This document shows, piece after piece, positions 1 to 8,630 of a DNA stretch of 64,000 nucleotides. Under the pieces are notes generated by a model, which saw only the letters and a program-made list of their open reading frames with translations, was not told the DNA's origin and made no database searches. Each line of letters begins with the position of its first letter. Position 1 is the stretch's first letter. The stretch is from an uncultured Bacteroidales bacterium (lineage in GTDB: Bacteria; Bacteroidota; Bacteroidia; Bacteroidales; Paludibacteraceae): the NCBI GenBank assembly GCA_902765485.1, contig CACWZZ010000001.1, forward strand, positions 1 through 64,000. Reading direction: 5' to 3'. A program made the translations under genes and the position numbers.

Positions 1-1
1 A

Positions 2-934
2 AAAACATGGGAAACAAGAGCGGATGCATATCTATTCGCAAAACAATACGATTCGGCTATATATTGTGCTACTATATCCATGCAATCTTACGGAATAACC
101 ATGCCTACATGTGCAATTATTAAAGCACAATCTTTCTATAAATTATTAGAGATGGATTCGGCTTTATGGTATGCGAACATATTATTGACCCAGCCCGATG
201 CTAATTATCAAGACAGATTTAATGCATTATATATCGTCCAGCACTGCGATTCTTCTGTTTGCACAGAAAGTATTTTGGAATTATCCTCCCAGCGCGAGGA
301 TATACGTTATTATGAATATGAGCCGCAAAAAGAGAAATTATCCCAAGCCGTGCAACTATTAGAACAAGACTTGAATCGCAAGCTGGATTTGCGGTGGTTA
401 TTTGCTCTTGTCGGTATAGTATTGTTTGCCGGTTCGTGTACTATATTGTATTATATATGGCACAAACGCAATGTACATAGTAGGCTAATACATGATATAG
501 GCACAAAACAAAAACAGAAAACACAATTAGAAGATAGTATCATTGCAATGCATACGGAAATATCTCAATTATCCGAACAGCAACACAAGACCCATCAACA
601 GTTATTGTCAAATATAGAAGCCACATGCAGCACATTACGAAACTCAAAAGATGTATTGTCAGAATTGGGTTGGAAGGATTACACGCAAATGTGTACTATT
701 ATCAATAGACTTTTTAATAACTTAGCGAATACTTTACAAAAACAGAATCTTTCCGATCGGGAAATTAGATTATGCATATTAGTATTAATAGGAGGGTATT
801 CTGACAAACAGATGGCTGATATACTATATTATTCATACAAGACAATACGCAGTACCAAAAGACATATAGCCTTAAAATTAAGAACGACAAGTGCTGATCT
901 GCGTACTTTTTTGATTGAAAAGGTAATAGGATAA
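2..934 (+). CDS. Membrane-anchored HTH (LuxR-like) regulator, 5'-truncated by the window edge
   Basis: The reading frame is open from base 2, so the true start lies outside the window; the first in-frame ATG (base 80) is probably internal. The N-terminal part reads like helical TPR-type repeats. Counting from that ATG, a single membrane segment lies near residues 105-127, followed by a coiled-coil-like stretch. The C-terminus carries a helix-turn-helix beginning LSDREIRLC with YKTIRSTKRHI in the recognition-helix region. TPR, membrane segment and LuxR-type HTH is a common Bacteroidales regulator architecture. The sequence is AT-rich. The signal it senses is unknown. Downstream are secreted proteins with their own promoter. 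Confidence 0.7.
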   Translation, partial: KTWETRADAYLFAKQYDSAIYCATISMQSYGITMPTCAIIKAQSFYKLLEMDSALWYANILLTQPDANYQDRFNALYIVQHCDSSVCTESILELSSQREDIRYYEYEPQKEKLSQAVQLLEQDLNRKLDLRWLFALVGIVLFAGSCTILYYIWHKRNVHSRLIHDIGTKQKQKTQLEDSIIAMHTEISQLSEQQHKTHQQLLSNIEATCSTLRNSKDVLSELGWKDYTQMCTIINRLFNNLANTLQKQNLSDREIRLCILVLIGGYSDKQMADILYYSYKTIRSTKRHIALKLRTTSADLRTFLIEKVIG

Positions 935-1032
935 TTCATAAAAACATGTCTTTTAGTAGAAAAAACTACATTCGATTTTATAAGTAGTTTATAATGAGCA
1001 TATTACGTTGAAATAAAAACTACATTCTTTTC

Positions 1033-1063
1033 TTGTGGGAATGATAAAAAAGCAGTACCTTTG
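1033..1063 (+). promoter_or_regulatory. Bacteroidota-type promoter for the 1136 operon
   Basis: TACCTTTG at 1056-1063 fits the -7 consensus TAnnTTTG, with a weak TTG at 1033-1035 in the -33 region 20 bases upstream. The leader to the ATG is about 70 nt. Confidence 0.6.
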
Positions 1064-1135
1064 TGCCGTCAAATCAAACTGGTTTGGCGGCGCATTGATT
1101 TATGCGCCCAATGTTAAACTAATACTCTATGTACA

Positions 1136-1531
1136 ATGAGAAAAATTTTACTTACCTCGGCGCTGATGTTGCTCATCTTGCTGCCGTGCGCATTACGCGC
1201 AGAAGAAATGGAAATTCCTTTAATGGAAGTGGTAGAAATGGGAGTTCTCCCAGGTGACAATCCTTTGGATGATGCAGACCACATGGGGCATGTACCCACC
1301 CGTCCCACAAATTTCCGTGCAACGATCAATGGCAACTCTTTAACCGTCCTCAAACAAGAAGAGGCTATCCCATTCGCGCAAGCGATTGTGGTCAGTGCTT
1401 CTACCGGAAGCGTAGTGATTAACCGGGGATTCACCTCCTCGCTGAATGAGCAAATCGCCAACGCAGGCGTGTATGTACTCCGTATCGAAACCGCCGGAGG
1501 TGCGCTCATAGGACAATTTAGAGTACAATAA
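1136..1531 (+). CDS. Small secreted protein with a sorting-tail-like C-terminus
   Basis: 131 residues with a clear signal peptide (about residues 1-22, ending ALRA). The middle is acidic. The last 70 or so residues are beta-rich and end in GQFRVQ, resembling DUF3244 proteins or the C-terminal sorting domains of Bacteroidota secretion (T9SS) substrates. It is 18 bases upstream of the 454-residue secreted protein and probably in the same transcript. No enzymatic motif is visible. The function is unknown; surface or periplasmic location is inferred from the signal peptide. Confidence 0.65.
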   Translation: MRKILLTSALMLLILLPCALRAEEMEIPLMEVVEMGVLPGDNPLDDADHMGHVPTRPTNFRATINGNSLTVLKQEEAIPFAQAIVVSASTGSVVINRGFTSSLNEQIANAGVYVLRIETAGGALIGQFRVQ

Positions 1532-1549
1532 ATTTAAATATTTGAAATT

Positions 1550-2914
1550 ATGAAAAGAATATATAGTATCATTTTGGTGGCTTTCATCGCAGGACAACTA
1601 TGTAAAGCCCAGACACCGATTAATGACCCTACCGTCTATGTAACTGTGAATGGTAGCACTACAGGAGATGGAATAGGTGGTTATTTTGCTAATCCGATAA
1701 CCGCGGACTGCTTTATTCACAATGTTTATAATGGAGTATATAGTGGAAATATTGAAGTAAGATTTGAGGGAGGTGATTATTATACCGATTTTGTGTTTGA
1801 AGCCATACCAGCCATAGTACAAAGTATTAGAATGTATGGCGGTTGGAATTCTCATGCATATTTTAATCAAAGAAACTATGATGATAGAGATTTTTATCAC
1901 TATGAAACACGCTTTCATGCCACGGGTAACGACGACTTGGTGCGATTCAATGGTGTTGGGTACTACTATGTTAATGGGGCAAACACTTGTATTATAGACG
2001 GTATTACATTTACAGGAGAGGGTAATAATTATTCTGCATTGTCATTATTGTATGGAGATCATGTTATATCACAATGTAAATTTGAGAAATTCGTTTCTAC
2101 AAATAGATTGATTTGGATGGAGACTGCCAATCATACAGTAACTTATACGAGTTGTTTGTTTGCAAGAAACACTGTGGCAAATCTAATGGCACTATGTACA
2201 AACGTCAATTTAATCAATGTTACGATAGCAGACAACTATTTCTCGGGTGATATGTTCATCCCGTTTAACCAACACTATACGTATAATTTGCAAAATAGCA
2301 TTATTTACTACAATAATAATATGCATATGGCATCTGACTATTTTAATGTATCACATTCTATACTTGAGCATTATGAAAGTTGGGTGAATAATATAAGCGG
2401 TAATTATTTTTCGACCAACCCGCAATTTACGGGAAACGCTATTGCACCATATAGTTGTGATTTCTTCTTATCTCCTGCTATTAATTCAGGATATGCTTCT
2501 TTTATTACCTCCTGCCCATTTTACGATTCCAATATTATGGATTATGATGTAATGAATATGTATAGATACTATGATTATATAGCTGTGCATACAGACATTG
2601 GTGCTTATCAGAACGGTTATGAAGATGGGTCTCATCTCTATAGTACAGTAGGACCAGTTATGTATAGTCCAGACAAAAAGAACAGTAATTTGCAGAATAG
2701 TATATGGTCGGATTCACGAATGATTTATGTAGATAATACGATAGAGGGTGCTGTAATTGCTATTTACAATGTATCCGGACAAATTGTGTACAAAACATCT
2801 CTTCAGATCGGATTGAATGCAATTGAAGAATCTTTGGGTATGGGCATATATATAGCAAGGACTATTTCTTCAGATGGTCAAGAACTTGCATCAAAAAGCA
2901 TTATTTTGCAATAA
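1550..2914 (+). CDS. Secreted right-handed beta-helix-like protein with T9SS-type tail
   Basis: 454 residues with a signal peptide (about residues 1-20, ending CKA). The body is rich in Asn, Tyr and Thr, with repeating short strands (ALSLLYGDHVISQCKF, VTYTSCLFARNT, NLINVTIADNY) typical of parallel beta-helix proteins. The last 65 or so residues (VIAIYNVSGQIVYKT through the terminal KSIILQ) match the style of type A C-terminal sorting domains. It is strongly AT-rich compared with the core genes, suggesting accessory or transferred DNA. Probably surface-exposed; no catalytic motif was recognised. Confidence 0.65.
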   Translation: MKRIYSIILVAFIAGQLCKAQTPINDPTVYVTVNGSTTGDGIGGYFANPITADCFIHNVYNGVYSGNIEVRFEGGDYYTDFVFEAIPAIVQSIRMYGGWNSHAYFNQRNYDDRDFYHYETRFHATGNDDLVRFNGVGYYYVNGANTCIIDGITFTGEGNNYSALSLLYGDHVISQCKFEKFVSTNRLIWMETANHTVTYTSCLFARNTVANLMALCTNVNLINVTIADNYFSGDMFIPFNQHYTYNLQNSIIYYNNNMHMASDYFNVSHSILEHYESWVNNISGNYFSTNPQFTGNAIAPYSCDFFLSPAINSGYASFITSCPFYDSNIMDYDVMNMYRYYDYIAVHTDIGAYQNGYEDGSHLYSTVGPVMYSPDKKNSNLQNSIWSDSRMIYVDNTIEGAVIAIYNVSGQIVYKTSLQIGLNAIEESLGMGIYIARTISSDGQELASKSIILQ

Positions 2915-2949
2915 AACGCTAATAAAATCTGTATTTTTGTCGCTTTGTA

Positions 2950-2981
2950 TTTGTTTATATAAAAAAAAAGTAGTACTTTTG
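2950..2981 (+). promoter_or_regulatory. Promoter for the LRR surface protein
   Basis: TTTG at 2950-2953, 20 bases, then TACTTTTG at 2974-2981: a textbook Bacteroidota -33/-7 pair. The ATG follows 27 bases later. Confidence 0.75.
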
Positions 2982-3007
2982 CGGCGGAAAATAAAAACTC
3001 ACCTGTT

Positions 3008-5182
3008 ATGAAAAGGAATCTTTTACTATTGCTCATTATTAACTGCGGTCTGCTGGCGCAAGCCGCAGTTAATGACACATTCAACCATAATGGTATCCGC
3101 TACCAAATCACCAAAGAGGACTTTTCTTCGCAGGCGTTCGAGGTCAGTGCAGTGTATTTTGACAGCGCATACATCTTTCTGCCGGACAGCGTAACCGAAG
3201 GCGAATATGCTTATGCGGTGACCAATACTATCCAGTGGTACAATCCGCAAAACTGTGCCTTGCGGCATTATTCCAAGATTGACATGAGTCGGGCAGAGCA
3301 TATTACAACCTTGCACTCTCAACGGAGCGGTTTGATTGCCATTGATACGCTGATTCTTCCTCCCAATTTATCGAGATTCCCATCTTGGTTCCACACTACC
3401 GATTCACTCAATGCGTTAATTCAATTGATGGATACAGAGAATCTTCTGCCCGGCATTCACCGCATCTGGTCAACGGGGACGCGGGCATTGGAAGACTTAA
3501 GGCTGCAATCATGCACTTCGCTTTTGGAAGCGGACTTGAGTTCATATACAACCACTTTCACAAATTCAGGCACGCAGCAGTTTTGCTGTAATCCTTTTCT
3601 GGAAAGGTTGGTTATTCCTAACACAATTGCTAAATTTGTCGGTGATACGTTCTATGGGGATATCCGGCTGACAGAGTTAAACATCCCGGATAGTCTTATA
3701 GAAATAGATAATCCGTTCGCTCAGGAATTGGCAATGGACACACTGCGTCTTGGGAGCAAAGTCTCCTATATCGCGTGCGGATTTGCAAACGGTTGGTACC
3801 ACCTGCGGCATATTGAGGTGGATAGTGCCAATGCATCTTTCATGGGCGACAACGGAGTGTTATATACCAAAGATCAGCAGAAACTTGTATGCTATCCGTT
3901 TACGCGAGCGGGATATTCGTATCAGATGTCGCCGAGTACCGAGAGTGTATGCAATTGGGCGTTTGCCAATGGATGGGATAATGGAGAAGTAGCAGATGCT
4001 ACCACTTTTAATTGGGACACAAAGACGAGTTCGGATGCTGCTCCTTTAAAGGAATTGGTGTGCAGTACCAAATTGAAAGACCTCGGCGTGGGCACCTTTT
4101 ACGGCTCCAGTATTCGAAAAATTCGCGGATTTGCAGAGAACAACGTAAGAGAGATTCCAAGTATATGCTTCAAAATATCTGCTATTGATTCTATCCCTCT
4201 TCCTTTCGGCTTGACAGACATAGGCGTTCAGGCATTCGCTTTTACCTATAACCTCCGTACTATCAGCAATCTGTCGCGCCTTAGAAATCTCCGTTTCATA
4301 GGGGAGGGCGCTTTCCGAGATGCATGGAAACTGGAAAGTGTGGATTTGCTGCCATGCAATAAACTATTGGATATTCCCAAATCCATGTGTCTAAATGATT
4401 CGGCGCTTAAGTTTGTCTCTTTGCCCCGTAACGTGCAAACTATCGGAGACGAGGCTTTTAAAAACTGTGTTTCTTTGCAGCAGTTTGTCTGTCCGGCAAT
4501 AGAGCCTATTGAGATAGATGAATCAGTCTTTGAGGGTGTGGACAAGCAGGCATGTGTTCTTAAAGTGCCGGCACGCTCGATCAATTTGTACAGGAATGCG
4601 CCGGTATGGAAAGAGTTTTTCCATATCGACACGACAGGTTTCTACTATATAGAAGCAACGTCATCAGATACCTTGGCTGGTACGGTAACCGGCAGCGGCA
4701 CTTATTTTACGGGTGAATCTGCTATTCTGGAAGCTAAAGCGAATGGCGGCTACCGTTTTGCAACATGGAGCGACGGCTATCCATACAATCCCCGTTTGGT
4801 AGAAGTTACTAAGGACGAAAGTTATACGGCAATCTTTGAGAAAGCCCCCTTTTATACGCTCACCGTTCTATCCAACGATAGCGCGATGGGAACAGTTACA
4901 GGCAGCGGTTACTACGAAGAAGGAGCAAAAGTAGCAGTCACTGCCGTGCCCAATGACGGGTATTACCTTCATTCCTGGGATTTCACCGATGAAGTAAGCA
5001 CGGATATTATTTTCACCATGCCTTCTTCGGACATTACGCTTACTGCTTACTTTGCGCCTAAAGAGGAGTCAGTAGAAACCATAGAAAATACAGCTATGCC
5101 CCATAAGTTTTTGAAAGAAGGCACTTTCTACATATTGAGAAATAACAAGACCTATTCGCTCCAGGGACAGGAAGTAAAGTAA
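3008..5182 (+). CDS. BspA-like leucine-rich-repeat surface protein with divergent InlB-type repeats
   Basis: 724 residues with a signal peptide (cut near LLAQA). Residues about 50-520 hold LRR_5/BspA-type repeats (for example LTELNIPDSLIEI, LKFVSLPRNVQTIGDEAF). Two beta repeats with the AGTVTGSGTY and MGTVTGSGYY cores (about residues 550-690) resemble the divergent InlB B-repeat or Flg_new-type family. The C-terminus (FYILRNNKTYSLQGQEVK) is the short tail commonly seen on Bacteroidales surface proteins. BspA-like proteins mediate adhesion in several species; that role here is inferred. It has its own promoter. Confidence 0.75.
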   Translation: MKRNLLLLLIINCGLLAQAAVNDTFNHNGIRYQITKEDFSSQAFEVSAVYFDSAYIFLPDSVTEGEYAYAVTNTIQWYNPQNCALRHYSKIDMSRAEHITTLHSQRSGLIAIDTLILPPNLSRFPSWFHTTDSLNALIQLMDTENLLPGIHRIWSTGTRALEDLRLQSCTSLLEADLSSYTTTFTNSGTQQFCCNPFLERLVIPNTIAKFVGDTFYGDIRLTELNIPDSLIEIDNPFAQELAMDTLRLGSKVSYIACGFANGWYHLRHIEVDSANASFMGDNGVLYTKDQQKLVCYPFTRAGYSYQMSPSTESVCNWAFANGWDNGEVADATTFNWDTKTSSDAAPLKELVCSTKLKDLGVGTFYGSSIRKIRGFAENNVREIPSICFKISAIDSIPLPFGLTDIGVQAFAFTYNLRTISNLSRLRNLRFIGEGAFRDAWKLESVDLLPCNKLLDIPKSMCLNDSALKFVSLPRNVQTIGDEAFKNCVSLQQFVCPAIEPIEIDESVFEGVDKQACVLKVPARSINLYRNAPVWKEFFHIDTTGFYYIEATSSDTLAGTVTGSGTYFTGESAILEAKANGGYRFATWSDGYPYNPRLVEVTKDESYTAIFEKAPFYTLTVLSNDSAMGTVTGSGYYEEGAKVAVTAVPNDGYYLHSWDFTDEVSTDIIFTMPSSDITLTAYFAPKEESVETIENTAMPHKFLKEGTFYILRNNKTYSLQGQEVK

Positions 5183-5218
5183 AAAAGTACTTTATTTTTG
5201 ACATATAATTTTTTGTTC

Positions 5219-5291
5219 TGACCGTTTTGACCTTTTTGACCGTTTCACCCCCAAAACGGTCAATCCGGTCAATTCGGTCATGTCATTTTTT
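5219..5291. repeat. TGACCG-iterated inverted-repeat element, copy 1
   Basis: About 73 bp built of two arms of roughly 27 bp. One arm iterates TTGACCGTTT-type decamers, the other their complement, around a CACCCCC spacer, so it can fold into one hairpin. It is followed by a T-run. A nearly identical copy in inverted orientation lies at 48786-48859. Confidence 0.7.
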
Positions 5292-5600
5292 TGCCATTTT
5301 TGCCATTTCTGCCATGTCATTTTTTTCTTCTTTTTACCCTGAATCGGATTCAGGACCGAACGCGACGTTGGTTGTTCTTGTATATTTTTGGTTATCCGTT
5401 ACCCATTGCCGATAATGCCACCTGACTGCACCCTTCCTACGCCCTATCTCCCTGCACATGGGTTCAACTCGTGCTCGCGGGAAGGAGTAATCTTTGATTA
5501 TGCATCCGGCATTTAAATTTAATTGATACAGAGTTTGTATCATCTAGCTATGGTCTAACTATCGTCTAGCATTAAGTAGCACTTGAATAGCAAAAAAAAC
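5292..5600. other. Gene-poor spacer
   Basis: Contains a short run of GCCATTTTT-like repeats (5291-5325), a 15-bp palindrome CTGAATCGGATTCAG (5339-5353) and loosely repeated TCTAGC words near 5540-5570. A 69-codon minus-strand frame crosses it but has no promoter, start context or recognisable protein character. No gene is supported. Confidence 0.5.
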
Positions 5601-5609
5601 GTATTTCTC

Positions 5610-5640
5610 TTGCATATATGCAAAAAAAATCGTACCTTTG
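5610..5640 (+). promoter_or_regulatory. Promoter of the nucleosidase-methyltransferase operon
   Basis: TTGC at 5610-5613, 19 bases, TACCTTTG at 5633-5640. It places the start of transcription after the longer upstream in-frame start, so the ATG at 5661 is the real start. Confidence 0.75.
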
Positions 5641-5660
5641 CAGCAAATTTTAATTCAGCT

Positions 5661-6200
5661 ATGGCAAAAAACGAAGTTAATCGTGCCCTTGCGGCAAAGA
5701 AATATATCGTAATGGCGGAGGACGGCGAGCTGGTATTGCTGGACAAAGCGCGTGAACAATTAGGGCTCGATCTGAAGGATGCAGAGCTTATCTACACGGG
5801 CGTGGGGGCAATCAATATCATTCAAACCCTGCAAGACCTCGACCGCGAAGCGGAGATTTATAATATCGGCTATGCCGGTAGTGCGAATTTCGATCTGGGC
5901 ACCTGGGTCGAAGTGACGGAAGTGCGTCTGAACCATCCTAATGTGACTTATCCGGAACCGGAGTTGAAACTGATCGATGAGTCTTTGGGAGCAGAGTTGC
6001 CGCTCGACCATGACACCGTCCGTGCTATATGCTACACCAACACGGATTTTGTGCTGGCGTCGGATTACAAGGACTGTGTCTTCGATATGGAGTTGGCGTT
6101 CATAGCGGCGCTCGGTTTCAAACATCTCCACGCACTCAAATACGTGAGTGACAACTTGTCCCTCCATGCGTACCACGATTTGACCCACGGCGTAGAATGA
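5661..6200 (+). CDS. Nucleoside phosphorylase/MTA-SAH nucleosidase-like protein
   Basis: 179 residues from the promoter-supported ATG. The sequence fits the purine nucleoside phosphorylase (PNP_UDP_1) fold: TGVGAINI near residue 48, the NIGYAGS strand, and the ending VFDMELAFIAALG then LKYVSDNL, where the family places its ribose-binding Met-Glu and the base-binding Asp. It is shorter than typical MtnN (about 230 residues), so the exact substrate is uncertain. It overlaps the next gene by 4 bases, so the two are translationally coupled. An SAH- or MTA-cleaving role beside a SAM-dependent methyltransferase would be sensible. Confidence 0.7.
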   Translation: MAKNEVNRALAAKKYIVMAEDGELVLLDKAREQLGLDLKDAELIYTGVGAINIIQTLQDLDREAEIYNIGYAGSANFDLGTWVEVTEVRLNHPNVTYPEPELKLIDESLGAELPLDHDTVRAICYTNTDFVLASDYKDCVFDMELAFIAALGFKHLHALKYVSDNLSLHAYHDLTHGVE

Positions 6201-7474
6201 CAACAATCTATCTTAAATCGCATAAGGAAGAGTCGCTCAAACGCTTTCACCCGTGGGTGTTCAGCGGTGCGATTGCCCGTGTCGTCCTGGACGCCGCGCA
6301 TAAAGGTGAAGCGCCCGAAGAAGGCGAGTTGGTTGCTGTCCGCTCGGCGGCGAATGAGATTCTGGGAGTCGGACATTGGCAAATAGGCTCGATCGCCGTG
6401 CGTATCTTGGCGTTCGGCGTAGAGACCTTGCCTGCCGGTTTCTGGCGGGAACGTATTCGCGCAGCATACCAAATGCGAGAAGCATTGGGCTTAATCACCG
6501 ATCCTCAATTCTCAATTAACAACACCTTCCGTCTCATTCACGGCGAAGGCGATTTTTTGCCGGGGCTGATTGTAGATGTCTATGCAGAGACGGCGGTCAT
6601 TCAGGCGCACTCGGTGGGCATGCATGTCTGCCGGAACGAGATTGCCGAAGCGATCCTTGCCGAAGTGCCGCAAGTGCGGAATATCTACTATAAGTCCGAT
6701 GACACCCTGCCGTTCAAGGCGCCGGTAGAGGGTGAAAGAGTGGGGTGGCTTAAAGAACCAAGTGACCCATACCGCGAAGCAGATCGTTCGACCGCAGGGA
6801 GATTAGAAGTACCAAGTACCGGAGAGGAGTTCTGGTCGGTGGAAAATGGCTTGCAGTTCCGTATCGACTGGCTGCGGGGGCAGAAAACAGGTTTCTTTAT
6901 CGACCAGCGTGAGAACCGCGCACTCGTGGAGCGCTATGCCAAAGAAAAAGATGTGCTCAATATGTTCTGCTACACCGGCGGTTTCTCGCTCTACGCCCTG
7001 CGCGGAGGAGCCAAGGCGGTTGATTCGGTCGATGTGAGCCAGAAAGCGATTGACTTGGTGAACGTCAATGTGGCGAAGAATTTCCCGTCCGCAACGAACC
7101 ATACCGCGGTGGCTGCCGATGCCTTTGAGTACCTCACGGCGCAGAAAGCGCAGGGGCGCACGTACGATTTGATTATATTGGATCCGCCGGCATTCGCCAA
7201 GCATCGCGACGCGGTGAAAAATGCCCTGCGCGGCTACCAGCGTATCAACGCCAAAGCGATTGAGATGATCCGTCCGGGCGGTATCCTGTTCACCTTCTCT
7301 TGCTCGCAAGCGGTGGACAAAGAGGCGTTCCGTCTGGCGGTCTTCTCTGCGGCGGCGCAAGTGGGACGTAAAGTGCGGATCTTGCACCAGCTCCATCAGC
7401 CACAAGACCATCCCATCAATATCTACCACCCCGAAGGCGAGTACCTCAAAGGGCTTGTCCTCTATGTGGAATAA
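6197..7474 (+). CDS. RlmI-like 23S rRNA cytosine-C5 methyltransferase
   Basis: 425 residues. An N-terminal PUA domain (KSHKEESLKRFHPWVFSGAI) is followed by a Rossmann methyltransferase: SAM loop FCYTGGFSLYALRGGA, DPPAFAK motif and the FSCSQ motif with the likely catalytic cysteine. This is the RlmI/RlmK class of SAM-dependent rRNA methyltransferases. It is about 30 residues longer than usual. The excess lies in two low-complexity stretches, around 6500-6523 (DPQFSINN) and 6754-6822 (EPSDPYREAD to EVPSTGEE), which look like in-frame word-repeat insertions. ATGA overlap with the upstream gene. Confidence 0.85.
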   Translation: MTTIYLKSHKEESLKRFHPWVFSGAIARVVLDAAHKGEAPEEGELVAVRSAANEILGVGHWQIGSIAVRILAFGVETLPAGFWRERIRAAYQMREALGLITDPQFSINNTFRLIHGEGDFLPGLIVDVYAETAVIQAHSVGMHVCRNEIAEAILAEVPQVRNIYYKSDDTLPFKAPVEGERVGWLKEPSDPYREADRSTAGRLEVPSTGEEFWSVENGLQFRIDWLRGQKTGFFIDQRENRALVERYAKEKDVLNMFCYTGGFSLYALRGGAKAVDSVDVSQKAIDLVNVNVAKNFPSATNHTAVAADAFEYLTAQKAQGRTYDLIILDPPAFAKHRDAVKNALRGYQRINAKAIEMIRPGGILFTFSCSQAVDKEAFRLAVFSAAAQVGRKVRILHQLHQPQDHPINIYHPEGEYLKGLVLYVE

Positions 7475-7475
7475 A

Positions 7476-7510
7476 ATCTTCAAATTATCAAATTATCAAA
7501 TCTTCAAATA
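7476..7510. repeat. TCAAAT word repeat (intergenic)
   Basis: Four units of (T)CTTCAAAT or TATCAAAT between the methyltransferase stop and the exonuclease start. The same words recur in frame in sufB (8895-8937) and before the MFS gene (25871-25897). Confidence 0.7.
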
Positions 7511-7514
7511 GCAA

Positions 7515-8405
7515 ATGAACCTCGTTTGTTTTGATACAGAGACCACCGGTCTGGACGTGCAGAAGGATCATATCATCCAGCTCTCGCTCGTCAAAGTGGA
7601 CACCGCGGATTGGCATGTGATAGACACCCGCGACTGGTATATCCTGCCGGAAGGGGAGTTCACTATTCCCGCGGAGGCGGAAGCGGTACATCATATCTCC
7701 AAGACTTTCTTGCAGGAGAATGGCATTTCTCTTCGCAGCGTCTATGATGAGCTGATGGCGTTCACCGAAGGGTGCGATATCTTGTCCTATAACGGCAACG
7801 GCTTTGACGCACCTATATTGCATTATAACCTGAAGCGTATCGGCAAAGATTTTGTCTTTGACGGTCGCACATGGTATGACGCTCTGGCGCTGGAACGCAT
7901 TCACATGGCAGGTCAGATAGACCCTGAGACAGGTGAGAAATACCATTGCAATCTGACTGCGGCTTATACGCGTTATTACGGGCACCCCTTCGAGGGTGCG
8001 CATAACTCGCTGGACGATGTGATGGCTACCATTGAGGTCTTCAAAGCCCAAGTGGCGGCGCACAGCTGGGAATGGACGCAACGCGAAGAGTTCCACTTCA
8101 TCTCCTTTGACCGCTGGCTCATTAAACGGGGCGAATATTACTACCTCAGCCAAGGCGGGCACAAGGGTGAGTCCATTGAGTCCATGATGCGGATCGACAA
8201 GAGTTACTTGGAGTGGATAGTAGATAAATGCAAATGGACGGACGACCAGACCCGGCAGATCATCCTTGCGGTCATGGAACCTGGTAAATCTAGAAAAACT
8301 AGTTCTTCTAGTTCAACTAGTTCGTCTAGTCCTTCTAAGACTCCCTCGCGCGGCAAAAAACGTCCCAAAGGAACGATCACAGATGCCGATTTGAGCCTTT
8401 TTTAG
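7515..8405 (+). CDS. DnaQ-like DEDDh 3'-5' exonuclease with Ser-rich insert
   Basis: 296 residues. The exonuclease domain spans about residues 1-180: Exo I DTETTG (Asp7, Glu9), Exo II SYNGNGFDAP, Exo III HNSLDDVMA. This is the proofreading-type fold acting on DNA or RNA 3' ends. The region after 185 is a small accessory domain ending in a basic tail. A stretch of about 17 residues, SRKTSSSSSTSSSSPSKT, is encoded by CTAG-type word repeats (8288-8338) like those found between genes elsewhere in the window. The substrate is not predictable from sequence. Confidence 0.75.
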   Translation: MNLVCFDTETTGLDVQKDHIIQLSLVKVDTADWHVIDTRDWYILPEGEFTIPAEAEAVHHISKTFLQENGISLRSVYDELMAFTEGCDILSYNGNGFDAPILHYNLKRIGKDFVFDGRTWYDALALERIHMAGQIDPETGEKYHCNLTAAYTRYYGHPFEGAHNSLDDVMATIEVFKAQVAAHSWEWTQREEFHFISFDRWLIKRGEYYYLSQGGHKGESIESMMRIDKSYLEWIVDKCKWTDDQTRQIILAVMEPGKSRKTSSSSSTSSSSPSKTPSRGKKRPKGTITDADLSLF

Positions 8406-8406
8406 C

Positions 8407-8435
8407 AAAAAAAGTGTGCTTAAGTTCACTTTTTT
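8407..8435. terminator. Terminator after the exonuclease (possibly bidirectional)
   Basis: AAAAAAGTG, a 10-base loop region and CACTTTTTT form a stem with T-runs on both strands, just past the stop codon at 8405. Confidence 0.65.
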
Positions 8436-8444
8436 ACCAAAAAA

Positions 8445-8476
8445 TTTGGCTATGTCAAAAAAAAGCACTACCTTTG
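8445..8476 (+). promoter_or_regulatory. Promoter of tRNA-Cys (and perhaps sufB)
   Basis: TTTG at 8445-8448, 20 bases, TACCTTTG at 8469-8476. It lies 50 bases before the mature tRNA 5' end. No separate promoter is visible before sufB. Confidence 0.75.
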
Positions 8477-8526
8477 CACCCGCTTTCTGGAAACAGAGGA
8501 TTCGCGTCTTCTTTTCGAACGCGACT

Positions 8527-8601
8527 GGCCGGTTGGATGAGCGACTTAGTCAGCGGTCTGCAAAACCGTACAGAGCGGTTTGACTCCGCTACCGGCCTCC
8601 A
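8527..8601 (+). tRNA. tRNA-Cys (anticodon GCA)
   Basis: The acceptor stem GGCCGGT pairs perfectly with ACCGGCC. The anticodon loop CTGCAAA carries GCA, and the T arm AGCGG/CCGCT is perfect. The discriminator is T, as expected for Cys, and CCA is encoded. Length 75 nt. It stands directly upstream of sufB. Confidence 0.9.
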
Positions 8602-8630
8602 AGCCGCCACACGATGGCGGCTTTGTTTTT
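8602..8630 (+). terminator. Intrinsic terminator/attenuator between tRNA-Cys and sufB
   Basis: AGCCGCC, a 7-base loop and GGCGGCT are followed by TTGTTTTT. The T-run ends exactly one base before the sufB ATG at 8631, so the hairpin separates tRNA from mRNA, or controls read-through into it. Confidence 0.75.

Noticed and set aside
5334-5543. 69-codon minus-strand frame in the spacer
   Set aside because: No promoter, no protein-like composition, covers a palindrome and repeat words.
8580-8630. N-terminal extension of SufB
   Set aside because: It would be encoded by the tRNA-Cys 3' half and the terminator hairpin; the SufB family N-terminus begins at 8631.
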